From positions 1-33,188 of the forward strand of contig JADYXV010000259.1 in assembly GCA_020853995.1 (NCBI GenBank): a stretch of DNA of 33,188 nt. Direction: 5' to 3'. The notes beneath the pieces were generated by a model, which saw nothing but the letters and a program-made list of their open reading frames with translations, did no database searches and was not told the origin of the DNA. Positions 15,110 through 24,912 of this stretch are shown in pieces (positions within the stretch are counted from its first letter, which is position 1; the number at the start of each line of letters is the position of its first letter). Position numbers and translations under genes: made by a program. This stretch comes from Novosphingobium sp. (lineage in GTDB: Bacteria; Pseudomonadota; Alphaproteobacteria; Sphingomonadales; Sphingomonadaceae).

Positions 15110-16339
15110 ATGAATTACGAAACGACCATCGACGCAAACAGTGCGCACGAACTGAACACTTTTTCAGGTGCCGACGCGGCAACGCCGTCTTCACGGCGCA
15201 AGTGGGTGTTCGGCGCGGTTGCGGTGGTGCTTCTGGTGGTCGGCACATGGTGGGCCATGAAGGGTGGCAGCGCCGCAGGCGATGACGCCGATACGGCGAG
15301 CCAGGCCCAGGTCGTTTCCGTCATTGTGCCGGGCCAGACCACGATTGCCGCAGCCATCAACGTCAGTGGAACGATTGCTGCCCGTCGCCAGATGCCGGTT
15401 GGCGTGGCCGGTGAAGGCGGTCAGGTCATACAAGTTCTGGTGGATGCCGGTGACTGGGTTCGCGCGGGCCAGGTTCTGGCGGTGATTGATCGCGAAGTGC
15501 AAACACAGCAGATTGCAAGCCAGTCGGCCAATGTTGCTGTTGCCGATGCCGATGCTCGGCTGGCGCAGGCCAATCTTGACCGCGCGTTGAAACTGGTGGC
15601 CAAGGGCTTCATCTCGAAGGCGGATATTGATCGTTTGACGGCCACCCGCGACGCAGCGGTGGCGCGGGTCCGTGTTGCGCGTGCCGGTCTTGGTGAACTG
15701 GGCGCGCGTGCGGCGCGGCTGAACATCGTTGCGCCTGCCGCCGGTCTTGTCCTTACCCGTGCGGTTGAGCCGGGCCAGGTGGTCAGTTCAGGCAGCGGTG
15801 TCCTGTTCTCTTTGGCGCGCGACGGTGAAATGGAATTGCAGGCACGGCTTTCCGAATCCGATATGGGCCGTCTGGCAATCGGCAGCATTGCCGAAGTGAC
15901 GCCAGTGGGCACGACTCGTGTTCTTACCGGCCAAGTCTGGCAGCTTTCGCCGACAATCGATCAACAATCCCGTCAGGGCATTGCCCGTATTGCGCTCGGC
16001 TATGATGCGGCCTTGCGGCCGGGTGGCTTTGCCAATGCCGCACTCCGGTCGGGCACCGTGATCGCACCGCTACTGCCTGAATCCGCAATCCTTAGCGACG
16101 AAAAGGGCACGTATGTCTTTGTTGTCGGGCCTGATAACAAAGTCCAGCGCCGTGAAGTGAAGACCGGCGAAGTCAGCGAAAAGGGCATTTCGGTTATTCA
16201 GGGCATATCCGGCACTGAAAAAATCGTGCTGCGCGCAGGCGGTTTCCTGAATACGGGTGATCTTGTCCAGCCGGTGCCGATGCAGAACCAAACAGATGCT
16301 GCCCAACCGGTGCCCGCTAAACCGGTACAGGCAAAGTAA
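15110..16339 (+). CDS. RND efflux pump periplasmic adaptor (HlyD/AcrA family)
   Basis: The 409-residue membrane-fusion protein links an RND permease to an outer-membrane channel. It has a cytoplasmic start, one membrane helix (about 32-50), a lipoyl-like half-motif (about 84-130, VDAGDWVRAGQVLAVID), an alpha-helical hairpin (about 131-195), then the second lipoyl half and the beta-barrel and proximal domains. It is anchored by a helix rather than a lipid. ATG 15110 is chosen because GAAGG at 15094-15098 is well spaced; the in-frame TTG 15101 would sit only 2 bases from that site. The permease gene begins 5 bases after its stop. Confidence 0.94.
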   Translation: MNYETTIDANSAHELNTFSGADAATPSSRRKWVFGAVAVVLLVVGTWWAMKGGSAAGDDADTASQAQVVSVIVPGQTTIAAAINVSGTIAARRQMPVGVAGEGGQVIQVLVDAGDWVRAGQVLAVIDREVQTQQIASQSANVAVADADARLAQANLDRALKLVAKGFISKADIDRLTATRDAAVARVRVARAGLGELGARAARLNIVAPAAGLVLTRAVEPGQVVSSGSGVLFSLARDGEMELQARLSESDMGRLAIGSIAEVTPVGTTRVLTGQVWQLSPTIDQQSRQGIARIALGYDAALRPGGFANAALRSGTVIAPLLPESAILSDEKGTYVFVVGPDNKVQRREVKTGEVSEKGISVIQGISGTEKIVLRAGGFLNTGDLVQPVPMQNQTDAAQPVPAKPVQAK

Positions 16340-16344
16340 CCGGC

Positions 16345-19300
16345 ATGAATTTCCAGAATATCTCGGCCTGGTGCATCCGCAACCCGGTTGTTCCGATTGT
16401 CCTGTTTATCGGTCTGACGCTGGCCGGACTGGTCTCGTTTTCGCGAATGAAAGTGCAGGACACGCCGGATATCGAATTTCCGGTGGTAATCGTGTCGATT
16501 GCCCAACCGGGCGCTGCGCCTACCGAAATTGAAAACCAGATTACCCAGCGCGTGGAATCTGCCGTTCGGTCGATTGCCGGTGTCGATACGCTGACCTCTA
16601 CGGCGTCTGAAGGCAACAGCCAGACGATGGTCCAGTTCAAGATCGGTGAGGACATCAATTCGGCGGTCAACGAAGTCAAGAACCAGGTTGACCAGATCCG
16701 CAGCGATCTGCCCGAGGGCATTCTTGAGCCACAAGTGTTCAAGGTGGAGACGTCGTCAGAACCGATTGCCTATTTTGCAGTCGCTGCCGATGACATGACG
16801 CTTGAACAATTGTCATGGTACATCGACGACACGGTGGCCAAGCGCCTGTTGACCGTGACGGGCATGGCCGAAGTCAGCCGTTCAGGCGGGGTGAGCCGCG
16901 AAATCGCGGTAACGATTGACCCGGCGCGGATGAGTTCGCTGGGTGTCACCGCGTCGCAGGTCAACGCGGCGCTGCGTCAGGTCAATATCAATGCGGCTGG
17001 TGGCCGGACCGAGATTGCCGGATCGCGCCAGTCGGTCCGCGTGCTCGGTAATGCTCAAACCGCTTACGAATTGTCGCAAACCGAAATCGGCCTTGCCAAT
17101 GGCCGTACCGTGCGACTCTCCGAAGTGGCCGATGTACGCGACAGCTTCAGCGAACTTACCTCGATTGCAAAGTTCAACAGCAAGCCGGTCGTGACTTTCT
17201 CGGTCTCCCGCGCGCGCGGCGAATCCGACGTATCGGTGTTTGATGGCGCGGTGAAAGAGCTGCGAAACCTTGAGAACGAGCAGGGCGGCAAAGTTCACTT
17301 CGTCGAACTGTTCACTTCGGTAAAATATACCAAGGACCAATACCGCTCATCCATGAACGCGATGGTCGAGGGCGCGGTTCTGGCCGTGATCGTGGTGTTC
17401 TTTTTCCTGCGCGACTGGCGGGCAACGATCGTGTCCGCGGTTGCCATTCCGCTCTCGTCGATTCCGACGTTCTGGGTGCTTGATCTGATGGGCTTTACGC
17501 TCAACCAGCTTTCACTGCTGGCCCTGGGTCTTGTGGCAGGTGTGCTGGTGGACGATGCAATCGTCGAGATCGAGAATATCGTACGGCACATGCGCATGGG
17601 GAAATCGGCCTATCAGGCTTCGATCGATGCCGCTGACGAGATTGGCCTTGCAGTTGTCGCCACCACTTTCTCGATTGTTGCGGTATTCTTTCCTGTAGCG
17701 CTGATGCCGGGTGTTTCAGGCCAGTTTTTCAAAAACTTCGGGATGACCGTGGTGATTGCGGTGCTGTTCTCGTTGCTGGTGGCGCGCATGATCACACCAA
17801 TGATCGCGGCCTATTTCCTCAAGGCTCACGGCGAGGCCGAGCATGGCGGCGGCGTGTGGATGGACCGCTACATGAAAGTGCTCAGCTGGTCGCTCGATAC
17901 GTCAAAGGCGCAAGCCTATCGCCAGCAGCACCCGCGCCGCCGGATTGTCGCGCGGTTGTTCGACCACCGTGTCTGGATGATGGGTGTCGGCCTGCTCGCA
18001 CTGATCATGACTGTCCTGCTGGGCGCGACCATCCCGAGCCAGTTTTTCCCGACGAGCGATAGCGATTCAAGCCAGATCAGCATCGAAATGGTGCCCGGTA
18101 CGACTTTGGCCCAGACCGACCGCAAGGTGACCGAGATTGTCAATATCCTGAGCGGGGAACAGGAGCTTGAATCAACGCTGGCTTCGGTTCGTGAAGCCAA
18201 AGCCAATATCTATCTGAACCTGCGCAAGGACCGGGAGCGTTCGAGCATCGACTTCGAGCGGGAAATGACCCCGCGTTTGCAGCAGGTGGCCGACGTTCGC
18301 ACAAACTTCGTGGCCAATGGTCCAGGTGGGCCTGGGGGCAGTTCGGGACGTCCGATCAGCATCATGCTGGCAGGGTCCGATCCCGACGCCTTGCAAAAAA
18401 CAGCACAGACCCTGGTTGAACAGATGAGCGCTTTGCCGCTGGTGGTCGCTCCGCGCATCAGTGCGGATCTGCGCAGGCCTGAAGTCATCATCAAGCCGCG
18501 CCTCAATCTCGCCGCAGACCTTGGCGTGACCACGCAGGCGCTAAGCCAGGTGATCCGCATTGCGACACAAGGCGAAATTGACCAGAACAGCGCGAAGTTC
18601 TCGCTATCGGATCGTCAGGTGCCGATCCGGGTGAAACTGCCAGTGGCTTCCCGCCGTGATTTGTCGACGCTCGAAAATCTGGCTGTGCCTACCATTTCGG
18701 GTGGGTCGGTTCCGTTATCGCGGGTTGCGGAAATCACGTTCGGTTCAGGTCCCACGCAGATCCAGCGCTATAACCAGAACCGGCGTGTATTTGTCGGTGC
18801 GGATTTACCCCCCGGCGTTGTCAAAGGCGAGGCCATGACGGCGATCAACAAGTTGCCGATCATGAAAAATCTTCCGCAGGGCGTTTCCAATACGGCTGCG
18901 GGCGAGGACAAATTCCAGGCCGAGATGCTGAACAATTTTGGCGTTGCGCTGGCCGCCGGGATCTTGCTGGTGTTTTCAGTGCTGGTGCTGCTCTATCATC
19001 GCTTCATTTCGCCACTGGTAAACATGGGCTCGCTGTTTCTCGCGCCTTTGGGTGGGCTGATTGCCATCGCGCTGACCGGACAATCGCTCTCGATGCCGGT
19101 GTTCATCGGTATCCTGATGCTGTTTGGCATCGTTGCGAAAAATTCGATCCTTCTGATCGATTTTGCGATCGAGGAAATGGCGGCGGGCAAGGACAAATTG
19201 GCCGCGATTACCGAAGCCGGGCACAAGCGCGCGCAGCCGATTGTGATGACGACAGTGGCCATGGTGGCCGGGATGGTCCCGACAGCGGTGACAATCGGAT

Positions 19301-19509
19301 CGGATTCCGGTTGGCGCGCACCAATGGGCATCGTGGTGATCGGGGGGTTGACACTTTCGACATTGCTGACGCTGCTGATCGTCCCGGCAGGTTTCAGCCT
19401 GGCAGACGGTCTTGAAAAGCGCATCGGGCCGTGGCTGTCGCGCAAAGTCCTTGGTCAGGAACCGGGTGCGTGGAACGAAAAGGCGCCCGAGGCATTTCCG
19501 GCGGAGTGA
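16345..19509 (+). CDS. RND multidrug efflux permease (HAE1/AcrB superfamily)
   Basis: The 1054-residue product is a full-length proton-driven inner-membrane exporter with 12 helices and two large periplasmic loops. The proton-relay residues are D403 and D404 in VDDAIVEIEN (helix 4) and K932 in AKNSILLIDFA (helix 10), matching D407, D408 and K940 of AcrB. The start MNFQNISAWCIRNPVV is typical. No outer-membrane channel gene is in the window, so the pump must borrow one. Its TGA overlaps the GTG start of the DUF445 gene (GTGA, 19506-19509). Substrates cannot be inferred. Confidence 0.96.
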   Translation: MNFQNISAWCIRNPVVPIVLFIGLTLAGLVSFSRMKVQDTPDIEFPVVIVSIAQPGAAPTEIENQITQRVESAVRSIAGVDTLTSTASEGNSQTMVQFKIGEDINSAVNEVKNQVDQIRSDLPEGILEPQVFKVETSSEPIAYFAVAADDMTLEQLSWYIDDTVAKRLLTVTGMAEVSRSGGVSREIAVTIDPARMSSLGVTASQVNAALRQVNINAAGGRTEIAGSRQSVRVLGNAQTAYELSQTEIGLANGRTVRLSEVADVRDSFSELTSIAKFNSKPVVTFSVSRARGESDVSVFDGAVKELRNLENEQGGKVHFVELFTSVKYTKDQYRSSMNAMVEGAVLAVIVVFFFLRDWRATIVSAVAIPLSSIPTFWVLDLMGFTLNQLSLLALGLVAGVLVDDAIVEIENIVRHMRMGKSAYQASIDAADEIGLAVVATTFSIVAVFFPVALMPGVSGQFFKNFGMTVVIAVLFSLLVARMITPMIAAYFLKAHGEAEHGGGVWMDRYMKVLSWSLDTSKAQAYRQQHPRRRIVARLFDHRVWMMGVGLLALIMTVLLGATIPSQFFPTSDSDSSQISIEMVPGTTLAQTDRKVTEIVNILSGEQELESTLASVREAKANIYLNLRKDRERSSIDFEREMTPRLQQVADVRTNFVANGPGGPGGSSGRPISIMLAGSDPDALQKTAQTLVEQMSALPLVVAPRISADLRRPEVIIKPRLNLAADLGVTTQALSQVIRIATQGEIDQNSAKFSLSDRQVPIRVKLPVASRRDLSTLENLAVPTISGGSVPLSRVAEITFGSGPTQIQRYNQNRRVFVGADLPPGVVKGEAMTAINKLPIMKNLPQGVSNTAAGEDKFQAEMLNNFGVALAAGILLVFSVLVLLYHRFISPLVNMGSLFLAPLGGLIAIALTGQSLSMPVFIGILMLFGIVAKNSILLIDFAIEEMAAGKDKLAAITEAGHKRAQPIVMTTVAMVAGMVPTAVTIGSDSGWRAPMGIVVIGGLTLSTLLTLLIVPAGFSLADGLEKRIGPWLSRKVLGQEPGAWNEKAPEAFPAE

Positions 19510-20822
19510 CCGCTCCTTCGACACAATCACCCGAGGGCACCGCTTCTGCAGAGCCCTCCTCTTTGCGGCGCACGTTCGGGTTGCGTCCGGTAAGGACTGT
19601 TGACCGCGCGCGGCGCATGAGGATCATGGCGACGTGCCTGCTGATCGTTATGGCCGCGATCTATATCGGCATGCGGCAAGTCGAACATGTCCATCCCGCA
19701 TTCGGGTTTGTCCGGGCTTTTGCCGAAGCGGCAATGGTGGGCGGGCTGGCCGATTGGTTCGCCGTGACGGCGCTGTTCCGCCATCCTTTGGGCATCCCCA
19801 TCCCGCACACGGCGATTATTCCGGAGAACAAAGACCGCATTGCCGATACGATGGCGGCATTTCTGCAAAGCAATTTCCTGACCCCCCAAGTCGTCGCGCG
19901 GCGCATGGGAGCTTTGAATGCTGCGGCTGCGATGGGCGGGTTTCTGGCAGATCCGCGCACCGGCGAAAGCCGCTTGCGCGATGGCGCGGCAGGGCTTGTT
20001 GCCGACATTCTGGAATCGCTTGATCCCGACGAACTGGGCGGTCTGGCCAAAGGCGCATTGCGCAACCAGCTTGAGAAAATCGACCTTGCGCCCCTGCTTG
20101 GCCAATTGATCGGCGCGGCCATTGCCGATGGGCGGCATATGGCCGTGATCGAAAGTCTGATCCGCAAAACCGCCGAAACGATCGAGGCCAACGAGCCCAT
20201 GATCAAGACAATGATTCATGAACGGGCCAATACGATCCTGCGCTGGACTGGTCTGGATGAAAAGCTGGCCAATGCCGTGCTGGACGGAACGTACAAACTG
20301 TTGGCCGAGACGCTGGTGGTTCCTGACCATCCCGTCCGAACCAGGATTGAAGAGGGACTGCGGACGCTCGCTCACGATCTTGTCCATGATCCGGCGATGC
20401 GTGACAAAGTCGAACAGGTGAAGCACGAGATTCTCGCAAACCCGGCCTTTGCCCGCTGGCTTGACGGGTTGTGGGAGCGGGGCCGCGCGCGAATGCTGGA
20501 AATGGTACGAAATCCGCAAGGAGCGCTTGGCGGCCAATTCGGCGCCAGCATTGCCGAACTGGGCCATGCCTTGCAACGTGACACCGGATTGCAGCGCGTG
20601 GTCAATCGCTTTGCACGGCGCACCCTGGTGGGCGTTGCCACCCGTTATGGTGCGCAGATTGTCCGGCTGGTGTCGGAAACCGTGAAGCGCTGGGATGCTC
20701 GGACTGTGACCGACAGGATCGAAGGCGCGGTAGGCCGCGATCTCCAGTTTATCCGCATTAACGGGACGCTTGTGGGCGGTCTGGTGGGGTTGACGCTTCA
20801 TGCTCTCGACGGCGCGCTATGA
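19506..20822 (+). CDS. DUF445 family inner-membrane protein
   Basis: The 438-residue product has a DUF445 (YjiN/YheB-like) layout: a disordered start, a first helix (about 40-57), the family signature AAMVGGLADWFAVTALF with RHPLG at about 75-96, a long helical middle and a second helix near the end (about 415-435). Its function is unknown in the family. The frame is open back to 19431 inside the permease gene, but GTG 19506 overlaps the permease stop by 4 bases and is the natural start. Its own stop overlaps the next ATG by 4, so production is tied to the pump. Confidence 0.88.
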   Translation: MTAPSTQSPEGTASAEPSSLRRTFGLRPVRTVDRARRMRIMATCLLIVMAAIYIGMRQVEHVHPAFGFVRAFAEAAMVGGLADWFAVTALFRHPLGIPIPHTAIIPENKDRIADTMAAFLQSNFLTPQVVARRMGALNAAAAMGGFLADPRTGESRLRDGAAGLVADILESLDPDELGGLAKGALRNQLEKIDLAPLLGQLIGAAIADGRHMAVIESLIRKTAETIEANEPMIKTMIHERANTILRWTGLDEKLANAVLDGTYKLLAETLVVPDHPVRTRIEEGLRTLAHDLVHDPAMRDKVEQVKHEILANPAFARWLDGLWERGRARMLEMVRNPQGALGGQFGASIAELGHALQRDTGLQRVVNRFARRTLVGVATRYGAQIVRLVSETVKRWDARTVTDRIEGAVGRDLQFIRINGTLVGGLVGLTLHALDGAL

Positions 20823-21349
20823 GGACGCTGCCGCGTCTGGAAAGCGAACGTCTGGTGTTAAGCGTAGCCGGGCGCGATGATTACATCCGTCTGCGCGATC
20901 TGGTGGCCGATCCCCAAGTCCAGCGCTACCTTGGGCCTCCGCCGGAAAATCCGACGGCCGATATGTTTGCACGGGCCTTGCGGGCGGCGGGATCGTGGCA
21001 TCTTTATGGCTATGGCATGTTCCTGATTTGGGAAAAGGCGGGCGGTGCGTTCGTTGGCCAGGCCGGGGTTTTCCACACGCTGCGCGGGTTTGGCAAAGGG
21101 CTGGATGATGTGCCCGAAGCGGGGTGGATGCTTGCACAGCGGTTTTGGGGCAAAGGATACGCCCTTGAGGCTATGACAGCAGCGCTGGAGTGGTTCGACA
21201 GAACCCAGGAACAGAGCCGGGTGGCCTGCATGATAGAGCCGGAAAACACGGCTTCCATCCGCTTGGCGGATCGTCTGGGGTTCAGCCGGTACGATGATCA
21301 CACGTTGCCCGACGGGGCCATTGTCGGACTTTACGAAAGGATCGCCTAG
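20819..21349 (+). CDS. GNAT family N-acetyltransferase (RimJ/RimL type)
   Basis: The 176-residue product matches the Acetyltransf_3 subgroup. The start LESERLVLSVAGRDDYIRL is typical. E100-AGW leads to the acetyl-CoA loop FWGKGYALEAM (109-119), then PENTASIRLADRLGF (141-155). Members acetylate ribosomal protein N-termini or small amines; the substrate here is not known. ATG 20819 overlaps the DUF445 stop (ATGA), and its TAG shares CTAG with the stop of the convergent kinase gene. Confidence 0.9.
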   Translation: MRTLPRLESERLVLSVAGRDDYIRLRDLVADPQVQRYLGPPPENPTADMFARALRAAGSWHLYGYGMFLIWEKAGGAFVGQAGVFHTLRGFGKGLDDVPEAGWMLAQRFWGKGYALEAMTAALEWFDRTQEQSRVACMIEPENTASIRLADRLGFSRYDDHTLPDGAIVGLYERIA

Positions 21350-23106
21350 CCGGGTGTGACGGGCTTGCTCGCCATTTCCAGAAGCGCCACGGCCTGCTGT
21401 TGCAGATCATCAATTGCGAACGGCTTGGTCAGCACTGCAACATCAGCTTCGGTGGCATCCTTTTGCAAAACGACGCTGTCAGCATAGCCGGTCACGAACA
21501 GAACTTTGAGGCCGGGCTGACGCCGTCGCGCTTCATCAGCCACTTGTCTGCCATTCAAGCCGCCGGGCAAGCCGACATCGGTGACGAGCAGATCGATCTC
21601 GGGGTGCCGATCTAGCATGGCAATTGCCGAAGGGCCGTCATGCGCCTCGATACAGTCAAATTCGAGCAACCCGAGCGCATCGACCATCATCATCCGTACA
21701 GTCGGTTCATCATCCACGACCAGAATACGCGCGCCAGGTTGTGCAGCGCCAACCGGATCGGCGATGATCGCGTCGAGTTCGTCGGCCATGCCACAATGAC
21801 GGGGCAGATAAATCCGCACTTGCGTGCCAGTGCCAGGATGAGACCGTACACGAACCAGACCGTTACTCTGGCGGGCAAAGCCATAGACCATCGAAAGGCC
21901 CAGACCCGTGCCACGCCCCATTGGCTTGGTCGTAAAAAACGGTTCGAAGATCCGGTCGATATCCTCCGGTGCAATGCCGACGCCTGTGTCACTGACGGTG
22001 ATTGCCACGTAATCGCCCGCAGCCAGACCGCGTTGGCTTGCTGCTTCGTCATCGAGCGTAAGGTTGAGGGTCTCGATGGCCAGGCTACCGCCGTCGGGCA
22101 TCGCATCGCGCGCATTTATGCACAAATTGAGCATCGCGTTTTCCAGCTGGTTGGCATCTACCAATGTGTGCCACAGCAAAGGATCGCAATTTGCGGTTAC
22201 CGCAATTTCCGGCCCGACAGTGCGGCGGACCAGCTCCAGGAATTCGCCCAGCAACACGTTGATATTGGTGGGTCGGGGTGAAAGAGTCTGGCGGCGTGAG
22301 AATGCCAGCAACCTGTGGGTAAGCGATGCGGCACGGCGCGCTGCGCCCAGACCTGCCGATACATACCGTTCGGCATCTTCTGTCCTGCCCTGCTCAAGCC
22401 GCCGTGCAATCATTTCAAACGATCCGGTGATCCCGGCAAGCAGGTTATTGAAATCGTGGGCAAGGCCGCCGGTCAATTGGCCGACGGCTTCCATTTTCTG
22501 CGCCTGCCGCAGCGCATTTTCAGCCCTTTCCCGCAGTGCAAGAGCATCCGATATGCGGTGCTCAAGCGTTTCGTTCAATTGGTGAAGGGCAGCTTCTGCC
22601 AGGACCTTTTCGGTTACGTCCTTGAACAATACCGCCACTAGCCTGCTTTCGAACGACCCCAAGCGGAACGAGGACACTTCAAGATGGCGTCCGGTTGCGA
22701 CCAGTTCATTGCGAAACCGGATCGGCTCTCCGGTATGCAAGACTTTGCCGTAAAAGGCGATCCAGTTGTCTGCTTCGTCGGGGACGATATCACGCAAACG
22801 CTGACCAACCACATTTGCTATGCCGGTGTGTCGTTCATACGCAGGGTTGGCAATTATGTGCAGGTAATCGCTAAGCGGCCCGTGCGGGCTATCGACAAAT
22901 TCGATTACGCAAAAGCCATCGTCCATATTTTCGAACAGGAGCCGATAGATCGCGCTGTCGGCCAGGAACGGATGGGTTTCGTGGCCTGCCATCAGCGCAT
23001 CAACCGCCAATTGCTGATATGGATGCCCGTAAAATGGCGGTGGAACGAAATTCTGCCGGAAGAGGAAGTGCTGGTGCCATTTTGCCCATAACGCGCAATG
23101 CGTCAT
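21346..23106 (-). CDS. PAS-containing hybrid sensor histidine kinase with receiver domain
   Basis: From the first ATG the product has 586 residues. It has no membrane helix, so it should be cytoplasmic. Domains: PAS (about 50-165), a short coiled coil, HisKA with the phospho-acceptor H217 in GLAHDFNNLLAG, an ATPase domain (N331, DTGVG at 373, GLGLS at 401) and a receiver domain (about 459-575, phospho-acceptor D510 in LLVTDVGLPG, K in LTKPF). The start is uncertain: the first 38 codons look unlike the rest, and ATG 22992 (MAGHETHPF) is a good alternative. No partner regulator is adjacent. It follows the groEL terminator on the same strand. Confidence 0.87.
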   Translation of the reverse strand: MTHCALWAKWHQHFLFRQNFVPPPFYGHPYQQLAVDALMAGHETHPFLADSAIYRLLFENMDDGFCVIEFVDSPHGPLSDYLHIIANPAYERHTGIANVVGQRLRDIVPDEADNWIAFYGKVLHTGEPIRFRNELVATGRHLEVSSFRLGSFESRLVAVLFKDVTEKVLAEAALHQLNETLEHRISDALALRERAENALRQAQKMEAVGQLTGGLAHDFNNLLAGITGSFEMIARRLEQGRTEDAERYVSAGLGAARRAASLTHRLLAFSRRQTLSPRPTNINVLLGEFLELVRRTVGPEIAVTANCDPLLWHTLVDANQLENAMLNLCINARDAMPDGGSLAIETLNLTLDDEAASQRGLAAGDYVAITVSDTGVGIAPEDIDRIFEPFFTTKPMGRGTGLGLSMVYGFARQSNGLVRVRSHPGTGTQVRIYLPRHCGMADELDAIIADPVGAAQPGARILVVDDEPTVRMMMVDALGLLEFDCIEAHDGPSAIAMLDRHPEIDLLVTDVGLPGGLNGRQVADEARRRQPGLKVLFVTGYADSVVLQKDATEADVAVLTKPFAIDDLQQQAVALLEMASKPVTPG

Positions 23107-23155
23107 TAGGTTCCCGCTTTGTCAAACCGGCTGGATAACGAAAATGGGCCAACGA

Positions 23156-23184
23156 AAAGAGGCCGGAAGGTTTCCCCTCCGGCC
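23156..23184 (-). terminator. Terminator after groEL
   Basis: GGCCGGAAGG at 23161-23170 and CCCTCCGGCC at 23175-23184 form a 10-bp stem with one mismatch. Read on the minus strand it is followed by TCTTTTCG. It lies 36 bases past the groEL stop and separates groESL from the kinase gene. Confidence 0.8.
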
Positions 23185-23219
23185 CCTGATCGTGTTTGGC
23201 TTTAAGTTGGCGTTGGACC

Positions 23220-24863
23220 TTAGAAGTCCATGCCACCCATGCCGCCCATGCCGCCACCCATTGGTGGCATTGCGGGCTTGTCTTCAGGACGATCGCTGAT
23301 CGCAGCTTCAGTGGTGATGAGCAGGCCCGAGACCGATGCTGCATCCTGAAGTGCTGTACGAACGACCTTGGTAGGATCGATCACGCCAGCGGCCTTGAGG
23401 TTTTCATAAACGTCGGTCGAGGCATTGAAGCCCTGATTTTCGTCGTTTTCGCGCAGCAGGTTGCCCGCGACAACCGCACCGTCATGGCCGGCGTTCGTGG
23501 CGATCTGGCGCAGAGGCGTCTGGATCGCGCGGCGCACGATGTCGATGCCCTTGGTCTGATCGTCGTTTGCGCCCTTGAGGCCTTCGAGAGCCTTGGTTGC
23601 ATAGAGCAGAGCGGTACCGCCACCGGGGACGATGCCTTCTTCAACAGCAGCGCGGGTTGCGTGAAGCGCGTCATCAACGCGATCCTTGCGCTCCTTCACT
23701 TCGACTTCGGTAGCACCGCCGACCTTGATCACGGCAACGCCGCCAGCAAGCTTGGCAAGACGCTCTTGCAGCTTTTCACGGTCGTAGTCCGAAGTGGTCA
23801 CTTCGATCTGCGCACGGATCTGCTCGACGCGGCCCTTGATTTCTTCAGCCGAACCGGCACCATCGACGATCGTGGTGTTGTCCTTGTCGATCGTGACCTT
23901 CTTGGCCTGACCGAGCATGCCCAGCGTTACGGTTTCAAGCTTGATGCCGAGGTCTTCGGAGATCATTTCGCCAGCGGTCAGCGTGGCGATATCGCCCAGC
24001 ATTGCCTTGCGACGGTCACCAAAGCCCGGTGCCTTGACGGCAGCGATCTTGAGGCCACCGCGCAGCTTGTTGACGACGAGGGTAGCAAGCGCTTCGCCTT
24101 CGATGTCTTCTGCGATGATCAGAAGCGGACGGCCCGACTGTACAACTGCTTCGAGGATCGGCAGCATCGCTTGCAGCGACGACAGCTTCTTCTCGTGGAT
24201 CAGGATGTACGGATTTTCGAGTTCGACCGTCATCTTTTCAGGGTTGGTGATGAAGTATGGCGACAGATAACCGCGGTCGAACTGCATGCCTTCAACAACA
24301 TCGAGTTCGAATTCGAGACCCTTGGCCTCTTCAACGGTGATCACGCCTTCCTTGCCGACCTTTTCCATGGCCTGAGCGATTTTTTCGCCCACTTCCACGT
24401 CGCCATTGGCCGAAATGATGCCAACTTGTGCGATTTCAGCCGAACCCGTAACCGCGGTCGAACGCGCCTTGAGGTTTTCAACGACCTTGAGGACAGCGAT
24501 ATCGATGCCGCGCTTCAGGTCCATCGGGTTCATGCCGGCGGCGACCGAGGTCATGCCTTCACGAACAATAGCCTGTGCCAGAACAGTGGCGGTGGTGGTG
24601 CCGTCACCAGCTGCGTCGTTGGCCTTCGAAGCCACTTCGCGCAGCATCTGGGCGCCCATGTTTTCGAACTTGTCCTTGAGTTCGATTTCCTTGGCGACGG
24701 TAACGCCGTCCTTGGTGATGCGGGGTGCGCCGAAGCTCTTGTCGATAACCACGTTGCGGCCCTTGGGACCGAGCGTAACCTTGACTGCGTCAGCAAGAAT
24801 GTCGACGCCGCGCAGAATGCGTTCGCGAGCGTCGCGGCCGAACTTTACGTCCTTGGCTGCCAT
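23220..24863 (-). CDS. groEL: Chaperonin GroEL (Hsp60)
   Basis: The 547-residue product is a full-length 60-kDa chaperonin that forms the double-ring folding chamber capped by GroES. It shows MAAKDVKFGRDARERILRGV at the start, the ATP site segment TLGPKGRNVV and AGDGTTTATVLA, and the flexible Gly/Met-rich tail ending GGMGGMDF. The ATG is preceded by AGGAAATC. It lies 49 bases after groES and shares its CIRCE-controlled promoter. Confidence 0.99.
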   Translation of the reverse strand: MAAKDVKFGRDARERILRGVDILADAVKVTLGPKGRNVVIDKSFGAPRITKDGVTVAKEIELKDKFENMGAQMLREVASKANDAAGDGTTTATVLAQAIVREGMTSVAAGMNPMDLKRGIDIAVLKVVENLKARSTAVTGSAEIAQVGIISANGDVEVGEKIAQAMEKVGKEGVITVEEAKGLEFELDVVEGMQFDRGYLSPYFITNPEKMTVELENPYILIHEKKLSSLQAMLPILEAVVQSGRPLLIIAEDIEGEALATLVVNKLRGGLKIAAVKAPGFGDRRKAMLGDIATLTAGEMISEDLGIKLETVTLGMLGQAKKVTIDKDNTTIVDGAGSAEEIKGRVEQIRAQIEVTTSDYDREKLQERLAKLAGGVAVIKVGGATEVEVKERKDRVDDALHATRAAVEEGIVPGGGTALLYATKALEGLKGANDDQTKGIDIVRRAIQTPLRQIATNAGHDGAVVAGNLLRENDENQGFNASTDVYENLKAAGVIDPTKVVRTALQDAASVSGLLITTEAAISDRPEDKPAMPPMGGGMGGMGGMDF

Positions 24864-24912
24864 GATGATTTCCTTTGAAGATTTGAATGAGTCAGTCGGA
24901 AAATCCGGATGA

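Noticed and set aside
15101..16339. TTG start for the RND adaptor
   Set aside because: The only binding site, GAAGG at 15094-15098, is 2 bases from the TTG but well spaced for ATG 15110.
19527..20801. 424-codon open frame on the minus strand
   Set aside because: Antisense to the DUF445 gene; no recognisable domain and no binding site.
23196..24878. 560-codon open frame on the plus strand
   Set aside because: It lies wholly opposite groEL; the minus-strand product is an unmistakable chaperonin, and the long open antisense frame follows from its codon bias.
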